Source: an uncultured Alphaproteobacteria bacterium (GTDB lineage: Bacteria; Pseudomonadota; Alphaproteobacteria; Rickettsiales; CAIJLX01). Taken from it: DNA of 63,613 nucleotides. The notes beneath the pieces were generated by a model. It saw nothing but the letters and a program-made list of their open reading frames with translations. It was not told the DNA's origin and searched no databases. The position numbers were made by a program, and so were the translations under genes. Location of the stretch: assembly GCA_903821695.1 (NCBI GenBank), contig CAIJLX010000020.1, positions 1 through 63,613 of the forward strand. The letters run 5' to 3'. Of the stretch, positions 52,664 through 61,060 are shown one piece after another (within the stretch, counting starts at the first letter, position 1; each line of letters begins with the position of its first letter).

Positions 52664-54091
52664 ATGAGTATTATTCTAAAATCTGGCGATTCCGCCGACC
52701 TTGCTTCGGTGGACGCAAACAAGCGGCTGAAGGTCAATCTGCCTATGGCACTGGCCGACTCTGGCTATTCTGTGATCGCTGGGGAATCCCATGACGGTGC
52801 AAACGGAGAACCTCGCCTGGTGCGAGCGGCACGAGTTTCAACGGATGGTCGCTTGCGCGTGGGCGTGGACAACATTTACTGGGCGGACACCTTCAACCAT
52901 ACAGTGGTGGACGGCAGTGCCTATCAATGCGTCACCGCCACAGCAACACTTGCCATGACAGGCGGTTTTCTGGTGTTCAATGCGGGCAACTCGGTAGCTT
53001 CCGCTGCGGTGGCACGGGTTCAAACCTTTAAAACCTTCCCACTGCATCCTGCTGGTTCATTGGAAGTAGCGTTCCGCCAGCGTTTTGCCATTAACCCGAT
53101 TGCTAACAATGTCTGCGAATTTGGGCTTGGCTTTGCCGCCACGACTGCCACGCCGACCGATGGGGTATATTTCAAGATCAACACCGCTGGGGTGCTGGTC
53201 GGGGTGATGAACATCAACGGCACGGAAACCACAACTGCGCCGATGTCTGCCCCTGTCGCTGGTGAAGTACGCCATTATCGTATCGTGATCGATCAGGATC
53301 GCATTGAGTTCTTTATTGATGGTGTGCTGGAAGGCGTAATCCTATCACCAAATACCGCCGCAGCCGTATCGCTATCGCGTTGGCAACCACTGCTGATGCG
53401 TTGCTACAACGCCGCCGCGACGGGTTCAGCGCAGCGTATGGAAGTTGCTGACATCTCGGTGATCGCTCGTGATCTGGCATTAAACCGCCTCTGGCCAACG
53501 GCAATGGCAGGTGCTGAGTATGGCAGCTACAACAACCCTCGTGGCTCGGCAATGGGTCAATCAGCCAACTATGTGAACAATACCGCGCCTGTATCTGCCA
53601 CGCTTTCCAACACGGCGGCAGGCTACACCACGCTGGGTGGGCAGTTTCAGTTTGCGGCAGTGGCTGGAGCGGAAACGGATTATGCACTGTTCGGATTCCA
53701 AGTTCCCGCCGCCGCAGCGGCTGGTGGAAACCGCAATCTGGTGATCCGTGGCATTCGCATTGAAACCTTCAACATGGGAGCGGCTTCCGCTACCACGCCA
53801 ACGCTGCTGCAATGGGCATTAGGTGTTGGTGCAACGGCCGTATCGCTTGCCACGGCAGATTCCATCACTGCAGGAACACGCGCTCCACGCCGTGTGCCAC
53901 TCGGAATCCAGTCCATGCCTGTTGGCACAGCCATTGGTGGCTCACTCACACCAATTGATGTGAACCTCGACACACCGATTTATGTCGCGGCAGGCACGTT
54001 CCTGCACATCATCCTGCGTATGCCTGTCGGGACAGCAACCGCATCGCAGATCATCCGTGGGCTGGCGATGATCAACGGCTACTTCGAATAA
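52664..54091 (+). CDS. putative tail fibre / lectin-like protein
   Basis: The 475-residue protein is Ala/Thr-rich and beta-rich. A central block (YWADTFNHTV to about VADISVIARD, residues 70-270) looks like a concanavalin-A-like lectin domain. The C-terminal 190 residues form a second beta domain with many Gly/Thr. It lies last in the tail operon before a terminator, the usual site of the host-range fibre. Function is inferred from position. Confidence 0.65.
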   Translation: MSIILKSGDSADLASVDANKRLKVNLPMALADSGYSVIAGESHDGANGEPRLVRAARVSTDGRLRVGVDNIYWADTFNHTVVDGSAYQCVTATATLAMTGGFLVFNAGNSVASAAVARVQTFKTFPLHPAGSLEVAFRQRFAINPIANNVCEFGLGFAATTATPTDGVYFKINTAGVLVGVMNINGTETTTAPMSAPVAGEVRHYRIVIDQDRIEFFIDGVLEGVILSPNTAAAVSLSRWQPLLMRCYNAAATGSAQRMEVADISVIARDLALNRLWPTAMAGAEYGSYNNPRGSAMGQSANYVNNTAPVSATLSNTAAGYTTLGGQFQFAAVAGAETDYALFGFQVPAAAAAGGNRNLVIRGIRIETFNMGAASATTPTLLQWALGVGATAVSLATADSITAGTRAPRRVPLGIQSMPVGTAIGGSLTPIDVNLDTPIYVAAGTFLHIILRMPVGTATASQIIRGLAMINGYFE

Positions 54092-54118
54092 ACCCAACCT
54101 TTAATCAATCAAGACCAG

Positions 54119-54141
54119 CCGCCCTTTGAGGCGGTTTTTTT
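54119..54141 (+). terminator. rho-independent terminator after tail genes
   Basis: CCGCC-CTTTGA-GGCGG (54119-54134) followed by seven Ts ends the tail operon before the lysis genes. Confidence 0.85.
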
Positions 54142-54345
54142 ATGCCTGGAGGAAACATGACCCAAGAACAAGAAGCAGAACATCTCGACGTACACGTTGC
54201 CGTGTGCGCGGAGCGATACAAGTCGCTGGAAGGACGGCTCGACCGCATTGAGCGCGTCATGTGGTGGATGCTCACCACCTTAATCCTAGCCCTGGGTGGC
54301 ATGCTGTTTCAGCTTGTCGTCTTACTGGGAGGGAGGATTTTATGA
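54142..54345 (+). CDS. small single-helix membrane protein of the lysis module
   Basis: The 67-residue product has an acidic, coiled N-terminus (EHLDVHVAVCAERYKSLEGRL) and one membrane helix at about residues 40-60, like XhlA-type or holin accessory proteins. A second start at ATG 54157 (MTQEQEAE) has better spacing to GGAGG. It overlaps the following gene by 4 bases. Confidence 0.65.
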   Translation: MPGGNMTQEQEAEHLDVHVAVCAERYKSLEGRLDRIERVMWWMLTTLILALGGMLFQLVVLLGGRIL

Positions 54346-54767
54346 TTACACTTCTCGGATCATTATTGGGCTTTCTCTCAGCCGCTTTCCCAGACTTCCT
54401 GAAGCTGTTCCGTGACGCGCAGGATCGCAAGCACGAGCTTAAAATCCTCGAATTGCAGATGCAGCAACAGGCTCAGGGGCATGTAAACCGCCTGGAGGAG
54501 ATTCAGGTGAATGCGGACATCGCCGAATCCCAAGCCCTCTACAAGACCTACAACGTAGGGATTCGCTGGGTGGACGCGCTGAATGGCACGGTGCGCCCCG
54601 TCATCGCCTACAGTTTCTTCATTCTCTATGCGATGGTGAAGGTAATGCAGTTTTCCGCTGACATGCCATGGCTGCTGTGGACGGCAGAAGATCAGGCGAT
54701 CTTCGCTGGCATCATCAGCTTCTACTTTGGCCAGCGTGCAATGGCAAAACTGCGGAGTGGTAAATGA
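54342..54767 (+). CDS. probable holin (GTA 3TM-like)
   Basis: The 141-residue protein has a short N-terminal hydrophobic segment, a charged coiled helix (KHELKILELQMQQQAQGHVNRLEE) and two C-terminal membrane helices (about 88-107 and 116-134). The arrangement resembles the 3TM holins beside GTA endolysins. ATG 54342 overlaps the previous stop and the endolysin gene follows coupled. Holin role is inferred from position and topology. Confidence 0.65.
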   Translation: MITLLGSLLGFLSAAFPDFLKLFRDAQDRKHELKILELQMQQQAQGHVNRLEEIQVNADIAESQALYKTYNVGIRWVDALNGTVRPVIAYSFFILYAMVKVMQFSADMPWLLWTAEDQAIFAGIISFYFGQRAMAKLRSGK

Positions 54768-55204
54768 GGCACATTTCCAAGCAAGGGCTTGACCTTATCT
54801 GCCGCTTTGAAGGGTTCTCGCCAGTCATTTACATCTGCCCCGCAGGCTATCCCACCATCGGTTACGGCCACCTGATAACCGCAGCCAACAAGGAACGGTT
54901 TCTGGATGGTGTGGATGAGGACGAAGCCTTGGAACTGCTCCGCAGCGATGTCGGCAAAGCCGAACGCGCTGTGCTGCGCCTGATTGCTGTGCCGCTCACG
55001 CAGGGGCAGTTCGACGCGCTGGTGTCGTTTACCTTCAACTTGGGCAGCGGTGCGCTCCAGCGTTCCACGCTCCGCCGAAAAGTGAATCGCGAGGAGCATG
55101 ATGACGTGCCAGCCGAATTAATGAAATGGGTCTGGGCTGGCGGCAGGAAACTGAAGGGATTAGTGAAGCGGAGAAAAGCGGAAAGTTTATTTTATAGAAC
55201 GTAA
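54764..55204 (+). CDS. phage endolysin (GH24 lysozyme)
   Basis: The 146-residue enzyme cuts peptidoglycan between MurNAc and GlcNAc. E16 in RFEGF, C25 and T31 (CPAGYPTIGYGH) give the E-x8-C-x5-T triad of GH24, with Cys instead of Asp as in some lambdoid lysozymes. No signal peptide is seen, so the holin should release it. Its last 18 bases overlap the convergent CDF gene. Confidence 0.92.
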   Translation: MRHISKQGLDLICRFEGFSPVIYICPAGYPTIGYGHLITAANKERFLDGVDEDEALELLRSDVGKAERAVLRLIAVPLTQGQFDALVSFTFNLGSGALQRSTLRRKVNREEHDDVPAELMKWVWAGGRKLKGLVKRRKAESLFYRT

Positions 55205-55807
55205 TTCTTTCCGTGCTAACCTTATAATCCGCCATGAGCCGGAAATGGCCAACCAGCCGAGAATGGCGGCGACAATAATATCTGGCCAGCTGGTGTTGGA
55301 GGCGAATACACCAGCTGCGGCGATCATCACGGCGATATTGCCGATGGCATCGTTGCGGCTGCATATCCACACGGATTCGCGGTTGCTATCACCGCCACGG
55401 TATTTGTAGAGCAACACCGCGCAGCCCACATTAACTGCCAGCGCAACAACGCTGATAACAGCCATAATAAACGGTTCTGGTAGCTCGGGCTGTAACGCGT
55501 GGTGCAACGTCTCAAAGGCCACCCATACCCCCACCAAGCCCAAAGAAATGCCCTTGAACATCGAGGCTTTGGCTTTCTGGCGGAGGGATAGATTCAGCAC
55601 ATAGAGGCTGATGCCGTAATTGGCGGCATCGGAGAAAAAATCCGCACTATTGGCCAGCAGCGATACGGAATGCGCGGCATAGCTTGCTATCATCTGCGCC
55701 ACGAACATCACCGCGTTGGCAACCAAACATATCCAGAGCACCTTTCGGTAAGCTCCTGATACGTCTGGTTGCTCGTCATCATTACAATTGTCGTGGCATA
55801 AACTCAC
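55187..55807 (-). CDS. CDF-family metal cation exporter (short form)
   Basis: The 206-residue protein has about five or six membrane helices. The TM2 motif SVSLLANSADFFSDAANY carries D-x3-D, and the TM5 equivalent reads RNDAIGN where many CDFs have H/D-x3-D. Zn/Co/Cd/Ni antiport is the family role. The cytoplasmic C-terminal domain typical of CDFs is missing, so it is a short form. Its start overlaps the lipoprotein stop, and its end overlaps the phage endolysin gene. Confidence 0.85.
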   Translation of the reverse strand: MSLCHDNCNDDEQPDVSGAYRKVLWICLVANAVMFVAQMIASYAAHSVSLLANSADFFSDAANYGISLYVLNLSLRQKAKASMFKGISLGLVGVWVAFETLHHALQPELPEPFIMAVISVVALAVNVGCAVLLYKYRGGDSNRESVWICSRNDAIGNIAVMIAAAGVFASNTSWPDIIVAAILGWLAISGSWRIIRLARKELRSIK

Positions 55808-56238
55808 AGATTTTTACCTGTCATTTCCTTGCAAATATGCGCGATGCGGTCTGCATGTTCAACCCAACCCTTGCCTTCTTTCTGCTTTTTATCCGCAACT
55901 TTGGTGGCGCATGCGGAAGCAAGCTCTTTAGGCGGCAGTTTTTCTTCTGCATCCGCTGTGGTGAGGTCATCCATCTGGCGGCAGAGCGTTTTCATTTCTC
56001 TGATTTCGGGCGTGCGCTTCAGACGTTGGCGTTGTTGCGTGCCGTGACGCCCAGTGGTGCGAACTTTTTGCAAGCTGGCTGGCCATTCTGCTTCATTCAG
56101 GCACGCAAGGCGTAGCGTCTCTTTTCGGTCGGCTGCGGTGGTGGACTCAGATAGTTTTTGGTCGAGTGTTTGGGGTGGTTGAGATGCACAGGCTGATAAA
56201 AGTATCAGTGCAGTGCTGATGATTATAGCTTTTTTCAT
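55804..56238 (-). CDS. metal-cluster-associated lipoprotein, unknown
   Basis: The 144-residue product begins MKKAIIISTALILLSACASQ, a lipoprotein signal with the lipobox Cys at 17. The mature region is charged and helical, with four further cysteines (LACLNE, LCRQM, SACAT, HICKEM). Translation is coupled to the CDF gene. No family recognised; an envelope metal-binding or accessory role is inferred from neighbours. Confidence 0.7.
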   Translation of the reverse strand: MKKAIIISTALILLSACASQPPQTLDQKLSESTTAADRKETLRLACLNEAEWPASLQKVRTTGRHGTQQRQRLKRTPEIREMKTLCRQMDDLTTADAEEKLPPKELASACATKVADKKQKEGKGWVEHADRIAHICKEMTGKNL

Positions 56239-56266
56239 GGTTCTACCTATAGAATGGTTAAACATT

Positions 56267-56285
56267 CCTGACGAAACTCGTCAGG
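56267..56285. repeat. 8-bp hairpin upstream of lipoprotein-CDF operon
   Basis: CCTGACGA-AAC-TCGTCAGG is a perfect 8-bp stem with a 3-base loop, 29 bases before the lipoprotein start. It lacks a T-run on the plus strand; on the minus strand it is followed by AATGTTT. It may be a regulatory hairpin or part of the terminator of the czc genes. Confidence 0.55.
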
Positions 56286-56293
56286 TTTGGGGA

Positions 56294-56340
56294 GTGCGAC
56301 GGGAAGGTCATGTCGCTAAACTTGTTCCTTCCCGTCGCAC
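56294..56340. repeat. 14-bp perfect inverted repeat between metal operons
   Basis: GTGCGACGGGAAGG (56294-56307) and CCTTCCCGTCGCAC (56327-56340) are exact reverse complements with a 19-base loop. They lie between the His-rich protein gene and the lipoprotein gene. A long RNA stem, or an operator for a metal regulator, is possible; no regulator gene is in the window. Confidence 0.6.
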
Positions 56341-56377
56341 CTACGATCAGAAGCACCATGCCTCTGGTCGTATTCAT

Positions 56378-56638
56378 TTACTGGCCTTTGCCTTTTGCTT
56401 CGGGCTTGCCAGCTTTTTCCTTATCATGACCGTGACCATCGCCTTCCTTGTGGTCATCATGATCGCCATCCTTATGGCCTTCATGCTTGCCGTGATCTTT
56501 GTGGTCACCGTCTTTGTGTTCGTGCTTTTCCATTTTCTTGCCATCTTCGGCTTTATGCTCACCGGCAATGGCAGGTGCGGTAGTGCCAATCACCAGCGCG
56601 AGGGCAGATGCGGTAAGCAGAAATTTCAGGTTGGTCAT
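56378..56638 (-). CDS. secreted histidine-rich metal-binding protein
   Basis: The 86-residue product has a signal peptide (cleavage near AIAGEH at 25-27) and a mature part made of His/Asp/Lys/Glu/Gly, with 11 histidines between residues 28 and 71. Such periplasmic proteins buffer Zn, Ni or Co. It follows czcA by 30 bases, so it belongs to the efflux operon. Confidence 0.8.
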   Translation of the reverse strand: MTNLKFLLTASALALVIGTTAPAIAGEHKAEDGKKMEKHEHKDGDHKDHGKHEGHKDGDHDDHKEGDGHGHDKEKAGKPEAKGKGQ

Positions 56639-56668
56639 AGATACTCCTTGTTGGGTTGGTTAAAAAAA

Positions 56669-59600
56669 TTACAGTTCCTCCTTCGCCAGCAAGTCACGGG
56701 CGAGGTTGAACCGTTTGTAAATGGCTGGAAGCACCAGCAACGTAAGGATGGTTGCGGTGATGAGTCCGCCGATCACCACTGTCGCCAGGGGTTTTTGCAC
56801 TTCTGCGCCTGCGCCTGTGGCAATCGCCATTGGCACGAAGCCCAAGGAAGCAACAAGCGCAGTCATCAGCACGGGGCGGAAGCGGGAAAGCGCACCTTCG
56901 ATGACGGCTTTGTTCGCCTCGATGCCTTCACGCACCAGCTGGTTGATACGGGTAATCATCACGAGGCCATTAAGCACCGCCACGCCTGAGAGTGCAATCA
57001 AGCCTACCGCCGCCGAGATGGAGAACGGCATACCGCGCAGCCAGAGGGTGATGATGCCGCCCGTGAGTGCCAGTGGCACGCCAGAGAACACCAGCAAGGC
57101 TTGTTTGACCGAGCCGAGCGCGGTGAACAGCAACAGGAAAATCATGAAGAAACACGCAGGCACCACAACGCCGAGCCGTGCCTTGGCTTCCTCAAGATTT
57201 TTGAATTGCCCACCCCATTCCAGCCAGTAGCCAGCGGGGATTTGCACCTTGCTGCCGATAGCGGCCTGTGCGTCCTTCACAAACGAGCCGATGTCACGTC
57301 CGCGCACGTTGGCTTGCACCACCACACGGCGTTTGCCGTTCTCGCGGCTGATTTGGTTGGGTCCGTCGGTGACTTCCAGCTTCGCCACCTGCTTGAGGGG
57401 GATATAGGCTGGGCGGGTGTGTGGTTGACCACCAATGCGGTCGGCCATATTGTCATCATCGATGGGCAGCAACACGGGCAGGTTTTCCAACACGGTGAGG
57501 TCTTGCCGCATGGTATCTGGCAAGCGTACCAGAATATCAAAGCGGCGATCCCCTTGGAACACCAAGCCAGCCTCGCGCCCACCCACTGCAATCGAAAGCA
57601 CATCCAGCACGTCGCTGACATTCAGACCGTAACGGGCGATGGCGTTTTTATCGAGCTTCACCTCCAGCATTGGCAGGCCGCTGGTTTGCTCCATCTTCAC
57701 ATCCGCCGAACCATCAATCGTTTTGAGTGTTTGCACCAGTTGCGAGGCAGTTTTTTCCATCACGGCGAAATCATCGCCGTAAATCTTCACCGCTACGTCC
57801 GAACGCACGCCCGAAATCAGCTCGTTAAAGCGCATCTGAATCGGCTGGGTGAATTCGTAGTTATTCCCTGGAACGTCAGACACGGCTTTGTTGATTTTAC
57901 TCAACACTTCTTCCTTGGTTGTGCTGGAATCTGGCCACTGTTCTTTATCTTTCAGGATAATGAACGTGTCGGATACGTTGGGTGGCATCGGGTCAGAGGC
58001 CATTTCCGCCGTACCCGTTTTAGAGAACACAAACTCCACCTCTGGCACACTGCTCACGGCGCGTTCCACGGCGAATTGCAGTTCCTGTGATTGTGTGAGC
58101 GAGGTGGAAGGAATCCGCATCGCGTGCATGGCGATGTCTTTTTCATCAAGCGTTGGGATGAATTCCTGCCCCATCGTGGAAAACAGCACGAGTGAGAACA
58201 CGAAGCCAGCCGCTGCTGCGCTGATAACTTTCATCGGCGCACGCAATGCCCAATGCAAAGCAGGTTCATACCAGCCTTTGGTTTTTTGGATGATGCGGCT
58301 TTCTTTTTCCTCCACATTGCCTTTCACAAAAATGGCAATCATGGCAGGGACAAAAGTGAGCGACAGCACGAAGGCGGCAATCAGCGCAAAAATCACTGTC
58401 ATCGCCATCGGCTCGAACATCTTGCCTTCTACACCGCTAAACGTCAGCAGTGGGATATACACCATGATGATAATCGCCTGACCGAACACGGAGGGTTGAA
58501 TCATCTCTCGGCTGGCCACCATCACTTCATGCAAGCGTTCTTGCAGGGTGAGTATTCTTCCTTCATGGTGCTGGCGGTGCGCCAAGCGGCTCAGGCAGTT
58601 TTCAGTGATAATAACTGCGCCATCTACAATCAGCCCGAAATCAAGCGCACCAAGGCTCATCAGATTGCCGCTGATGCCAGCGCGTATCATGCCCATGCTG
58701 GTCATGAGCATGGAAAGCGGAATGACCAGCGCGGTAATCAGCGCGGCGCGGAAGTTGCCCAGCAGCAGGAATAGAATCACGATGACGAGCAACGCGCCTT
58801 CGATGAGGTTTGTCTGCACTGTGCCGATAGTGCGATCCACCAACTTGGTGCGGTTCAGTACCGTTTTGGCGTGGATACCTTCGGGCAATGATTTATTAAT
58901 TTCCGTGATCTTTCCGTCCACCGCTTGCGATACGGTGCGGCTATTCTCGCCAATCAACATCAGTGCCGTGCCAACCACCACCTCATAGCCGTTTTCAGAA
59001 GCCGAACCCGTGCGGAGTTCCTTGCCGATGCCAACGGTAGCGATGTCTTTCAAATAAATAGTAACACCGCCACGGTTTGCCACCACGATATTGCCAATCT
59101 GCTCGGCGTTCTCGATACGCCCATCCGCACGCACCACATAGGCTTCGCCGCTGCGCTCGATATAGCCAGCACCAATGCTGGTGTTGTTACGCTCCAGTAC
59201 ATTCACCACGTCCGAAAAACTAAGGCCAAGCGCCAGCAGCTTTTCAGGGTTGGGCTGCACATGATATTGCTTCACATAGCCGCCAATGGCATCGACACCC
59301 GCCACACCCTTCACGCCTTTCAGCTGAGGGCGAATAATCCAATCTTGTACGGTGCGAAGGTAGGAGGCTAGTTCCACATCCGAGTTCATGCGCTGGCCTT
59401 CGGGCGTGAGGTAGCTACCATCGGATTGCCAGCCAGCCTTGCCATCTTTTATGTCTGCGCCTTTGCCGCGTGGGTGTTCATATTCCACCGTCCACATATA
59501 AATCTCGCCAAGGCCAGTCGAGATTGCGCCCATCTTCGGGTCAACGCCTTCGGGAAGGCTTTCTTTTGCTTCCGCGATGCGTTCATTCACCTGAGCGCGT

Positions 59601-59917
59601 GCGAAGTAAATATCCACGTCATCGCGGAATACAGCTGTTACCTGAGAGAATCCGTTGCGCGAAATCGAGCGGGTGTATTCAAGACCAGGAATCCCCGCCA
59701 GTGCTGTTTCCACTGGGAATGTCACCTGCTTTTCTACTTCCATCGGTGAAAATGCCGATGCAGCGGTGTTGATCTGCACCTGATTATTGGTGATGTCAGG
59801 CACGGCATCAATCGGCAGGTTCTTAAGTGAGTACATGCCAAACACCGCGACTGCCAATGTGAGCAGCGCAATCAAATAGCGGTGATGCAGTGAAAATCCT
59901 AAAATACGTTCGATCAT
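56669..59917 (-). CDS. czcA: heavy-metal efflux RND pump, CzcA-like
   Basis: The 1,082-residue inner-membrane proton antiporter exports Zn/Co/Cd/Ni-type cations. The TM4 motif DFGLIVDGAVIITEN (426-440) carries the Asp and Glu residues typical of HME1-type CzcA, not of the Cu/Ag pumps. An inserted loop (about 148-181, GKGADIKDGKAGWQ) is seen in CzcA relatives. Twelve membrane helices are expected in the RND pattern. The metal range is inferred from the motif. It is followed by the His-rich gene and preceded by czcB by 15 bases. Confidence 0.93.
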   Translation of the reverse strand: MIERILGFSLHHRYLIALLTLAVAVFGMYSLKNLPIDAVPDITNNQVQINTAASAFSPMEVEKQVTFPVETALAGIPGLEYTRSISRNGFSQVTAVFRDDVDIYFARAQVNERIAEAKESLPEGVDPKMGAISTGLGEIYMWTVEYEHPRGKGADIKDGKAGWQSDGSYLTPEGQRMNSDVELASYLRTVQDWIIRPQLKGVKGVAGVDAIGGYVKQYHVQPNPEKLLALGLSFSDVVNVLERNNTSIGAGYIERSGEAYVVRADGRIENAEQIGNIVVANRGGVTIYLKDIATVGIGKELRTGSASENGYEVVVGTALMLIGENSRTVSQAVDGKITEINKSLPEGIHAKTVLNRTKLVDRTIGTVQTNLIEGALLVIVILFLLLGNFRAALITALVIPLSMLMTSMGMIRAGISGNLMSLGALDFGLIVDGAVIITENCLSRLAHRQHHEGRILTLQERLHEVMVASREMIQPSVFGQAIIIMVYIPLLTFSGVEGKMFEPMAMTVIFALIAAFVLSLTFVPAMIAIFVKGNVEEKESRIIQKTKGWYEPALHWALRAPMKVISAAAAGFVFSLVLFSTMGQEFIPTLDEKDIAMHAMRIPSTSLTQSQELQFAVERAVSSVPEVEFVFSKTGTAEMASDPMPPNVSDTFIILKDKEQWPDSSTTKEEVLSKINKAVSDVPGNNYEFTQPIQMRFNELISGVRSDVAVKIYGDDFAVMEKTASQLVQTLKTIDGSADVKMEQTSGLPMLEVKLDKNAIARYGLNVSDVLDVLSIAVGGREAGLVFQGDRRFDILVRLPDTMRQDLTVLENLPVLLPIDDDNMADRIGGQPHTRPAYIPLKQVAKLEVTDGPNQISRENGKRRVVVQANVRGRDIGSFVKDAQAAIGSKVQIPAGYWLEWGGQFKNLEEAKARLGVVVPACFFMIFLLLFTALGSVKQALLVFSGVPLALTGGIITLWLRGMPFSISAAVGLIALSGVAVLNGLVMITRINQLVREGIEANKAVIEGALSRFRPVLMTALVASLGFVPMAIATGAGAEVQKPLATVVIGGLITATILTLLVLPAIYKRFNLARDLLAKEEL

Positions 59918-59932
59918 GATATTCCCCTGCGA

Positions 59933-61060
59933 TTAATGTGCGTGTTCCGCACCGGCTTTGCCGATGTCGGCTTTCACCACGAAACTGTTTTTGGCGACGT
60001 AATGCTGGCCAGCCGTGAGGCCGCTTCTGATTTCCGTCCAAGTCGCATCGCTCATGCCTGTTTCCACGGGCTGCGCTTTGTACTCACCACCTTCTTCGCG
60101 CACAAACACCACGGTGTTACCTTCCATGCGCTGAATGGCTTCCGTTTTTACCGCAAGCGGGGCTTCTTTTTCAGACAGCACAACATCAGCGCGGATATTC
60201 ATGCCCGAACGCCAATGATTATCGGCATTCTCAATCACCGCACGCGCCACCACCGTCTGGCTGGAGGCTTCAGCGGTGGGCAGCACCAGCGCAATCGTGG
60301 TGTCAGTATTAATAGGGTCATCAAGGCATTGGATGCGGACTTTCTGACCAGCTTTCAGCTTCTCACCATCTTTTGAGAAAATGAATAATTCCGCCCATAG
60401 CTTGCTCAAATCGGCTACCACGAATAGCGGCATATCCGCCGCCAGTTCACCCACATTAGCATTGCGAGTAATGATGGTGCCAGAAACAGGTGACTTTACC
60501 GCATAGACTTGCAAGCTATCGTTGCTCTCCACCGTTGCCAGCGTGTCGCCAGCCTTCACCACTTCGCCAGGCTCTTTTACTACGCTGCGAATCACACCGG
60601 GGAAGCGTGCCTTCACCTGTGCAGTAGTGTTTTGGTTCAGGGTCACGCGACCGCTGACGCCCACGGTCTCCTGCACCATCGCGCTGCCAGCTTGCAGAAT
60701 CTCGATATTCAGATTCTTCACCGCATTGTCGCTAATTTTGCTTCCCTCATCATGGCCACCTTCTTCGCCGCCATGCCCATGCTCATCGGCTTCACCATGT
60801 TCCTCAGCATCAGCGGGTTTGGCCTCCGCATGATCGTGGCCATGTTCATCGCCATGTGCGTGTTCATCCTTATCTCCGTGCCCGTGATCGCCACCTTCGG
60901 CATGGTCGTCTTTATGTTCATCGCCGTGGCCATGCTCGTCTTTATCTGCATGGGCGTGATTCTCCGCTGCGGGTTCTTTCGCATCCCCACCAAGCGTAAG
61001 ATATGCGCCGCCAGCAATGGCCAGCAACAGTGTTAATAGAATGAGGTTACGCTTATTCAT
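59933..61060 (-). CDS. czcB: RND efflux periplasmic adaptor, CzcB-like, with His-rich arm
   Basis: The 375-residue membrane-fusion protein links pump and outer-membrane channel. After an N-terminal membrane anchor (MNKRNLILLTLLLAIAGGAY) comes a His/Asp/Glu/Gly-rich arm with 17 histidines between residues 35 and 103. The adaptor core follows, with lipoyl-like KSPVSGTIITRNANVGEL and a C-terminal domain ending near KNSFVVKADIGKAGAEHAH. The arm may collect metal in the periplasm. It overlaps czcC by 8 bases. Confidence 0.93.
   Translation of the reverse strand: MNKRNLILLTLLLAIAGGAYLTLGGDAKEPAAENHAHADKDEHGHGDEHKDDHAEGGDHGHGDKDEHAHGDEHGHDHAEAKPADAEEHGEADEHGHGGEEGGHDEGSKISDNAVKNLNIEILQAGSAMVQETVGVSGRVTLNQNTTAQVKARFPGVIRSVVKEPGEVVKAGDTLATVESNDSLQVYAVKSPVSGTIITRNANVGELAADMPLFVVADLSKLWAELFIFSKDGEKLKAGQKVRIQCLDDPINTDTTIALVLPTAEASSQTVVARAVIENADNHWRSGMNIRADVVLSEKEAPLAVKTEAIQRMEGNTVVFVREEGGEYKAQPVETGMSDATWTEIRSGLTAGQHYVAKNSFVVKADIGKAGAEHAH

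Noticed and set aside
56239-56377. NiCo (czcD) riboswitch
   Set aside because: The two hairpins do not show its four-way junction pattern, and that class is known mainly from other phyla.
56213-56989. 258-codon frame on the plus strand with hydrophobic start
   Set aside because: Its hydrophobic part is the antisense of the His/Asp-rich gene, which yields Val/Met/Phe codons; the rest is antisense to czcA.
57101-58090. 329-codon frame on the plus strand
   Set aside because: It lies opposite czcA, has no start signal and reads as a shadow of the pump gene.
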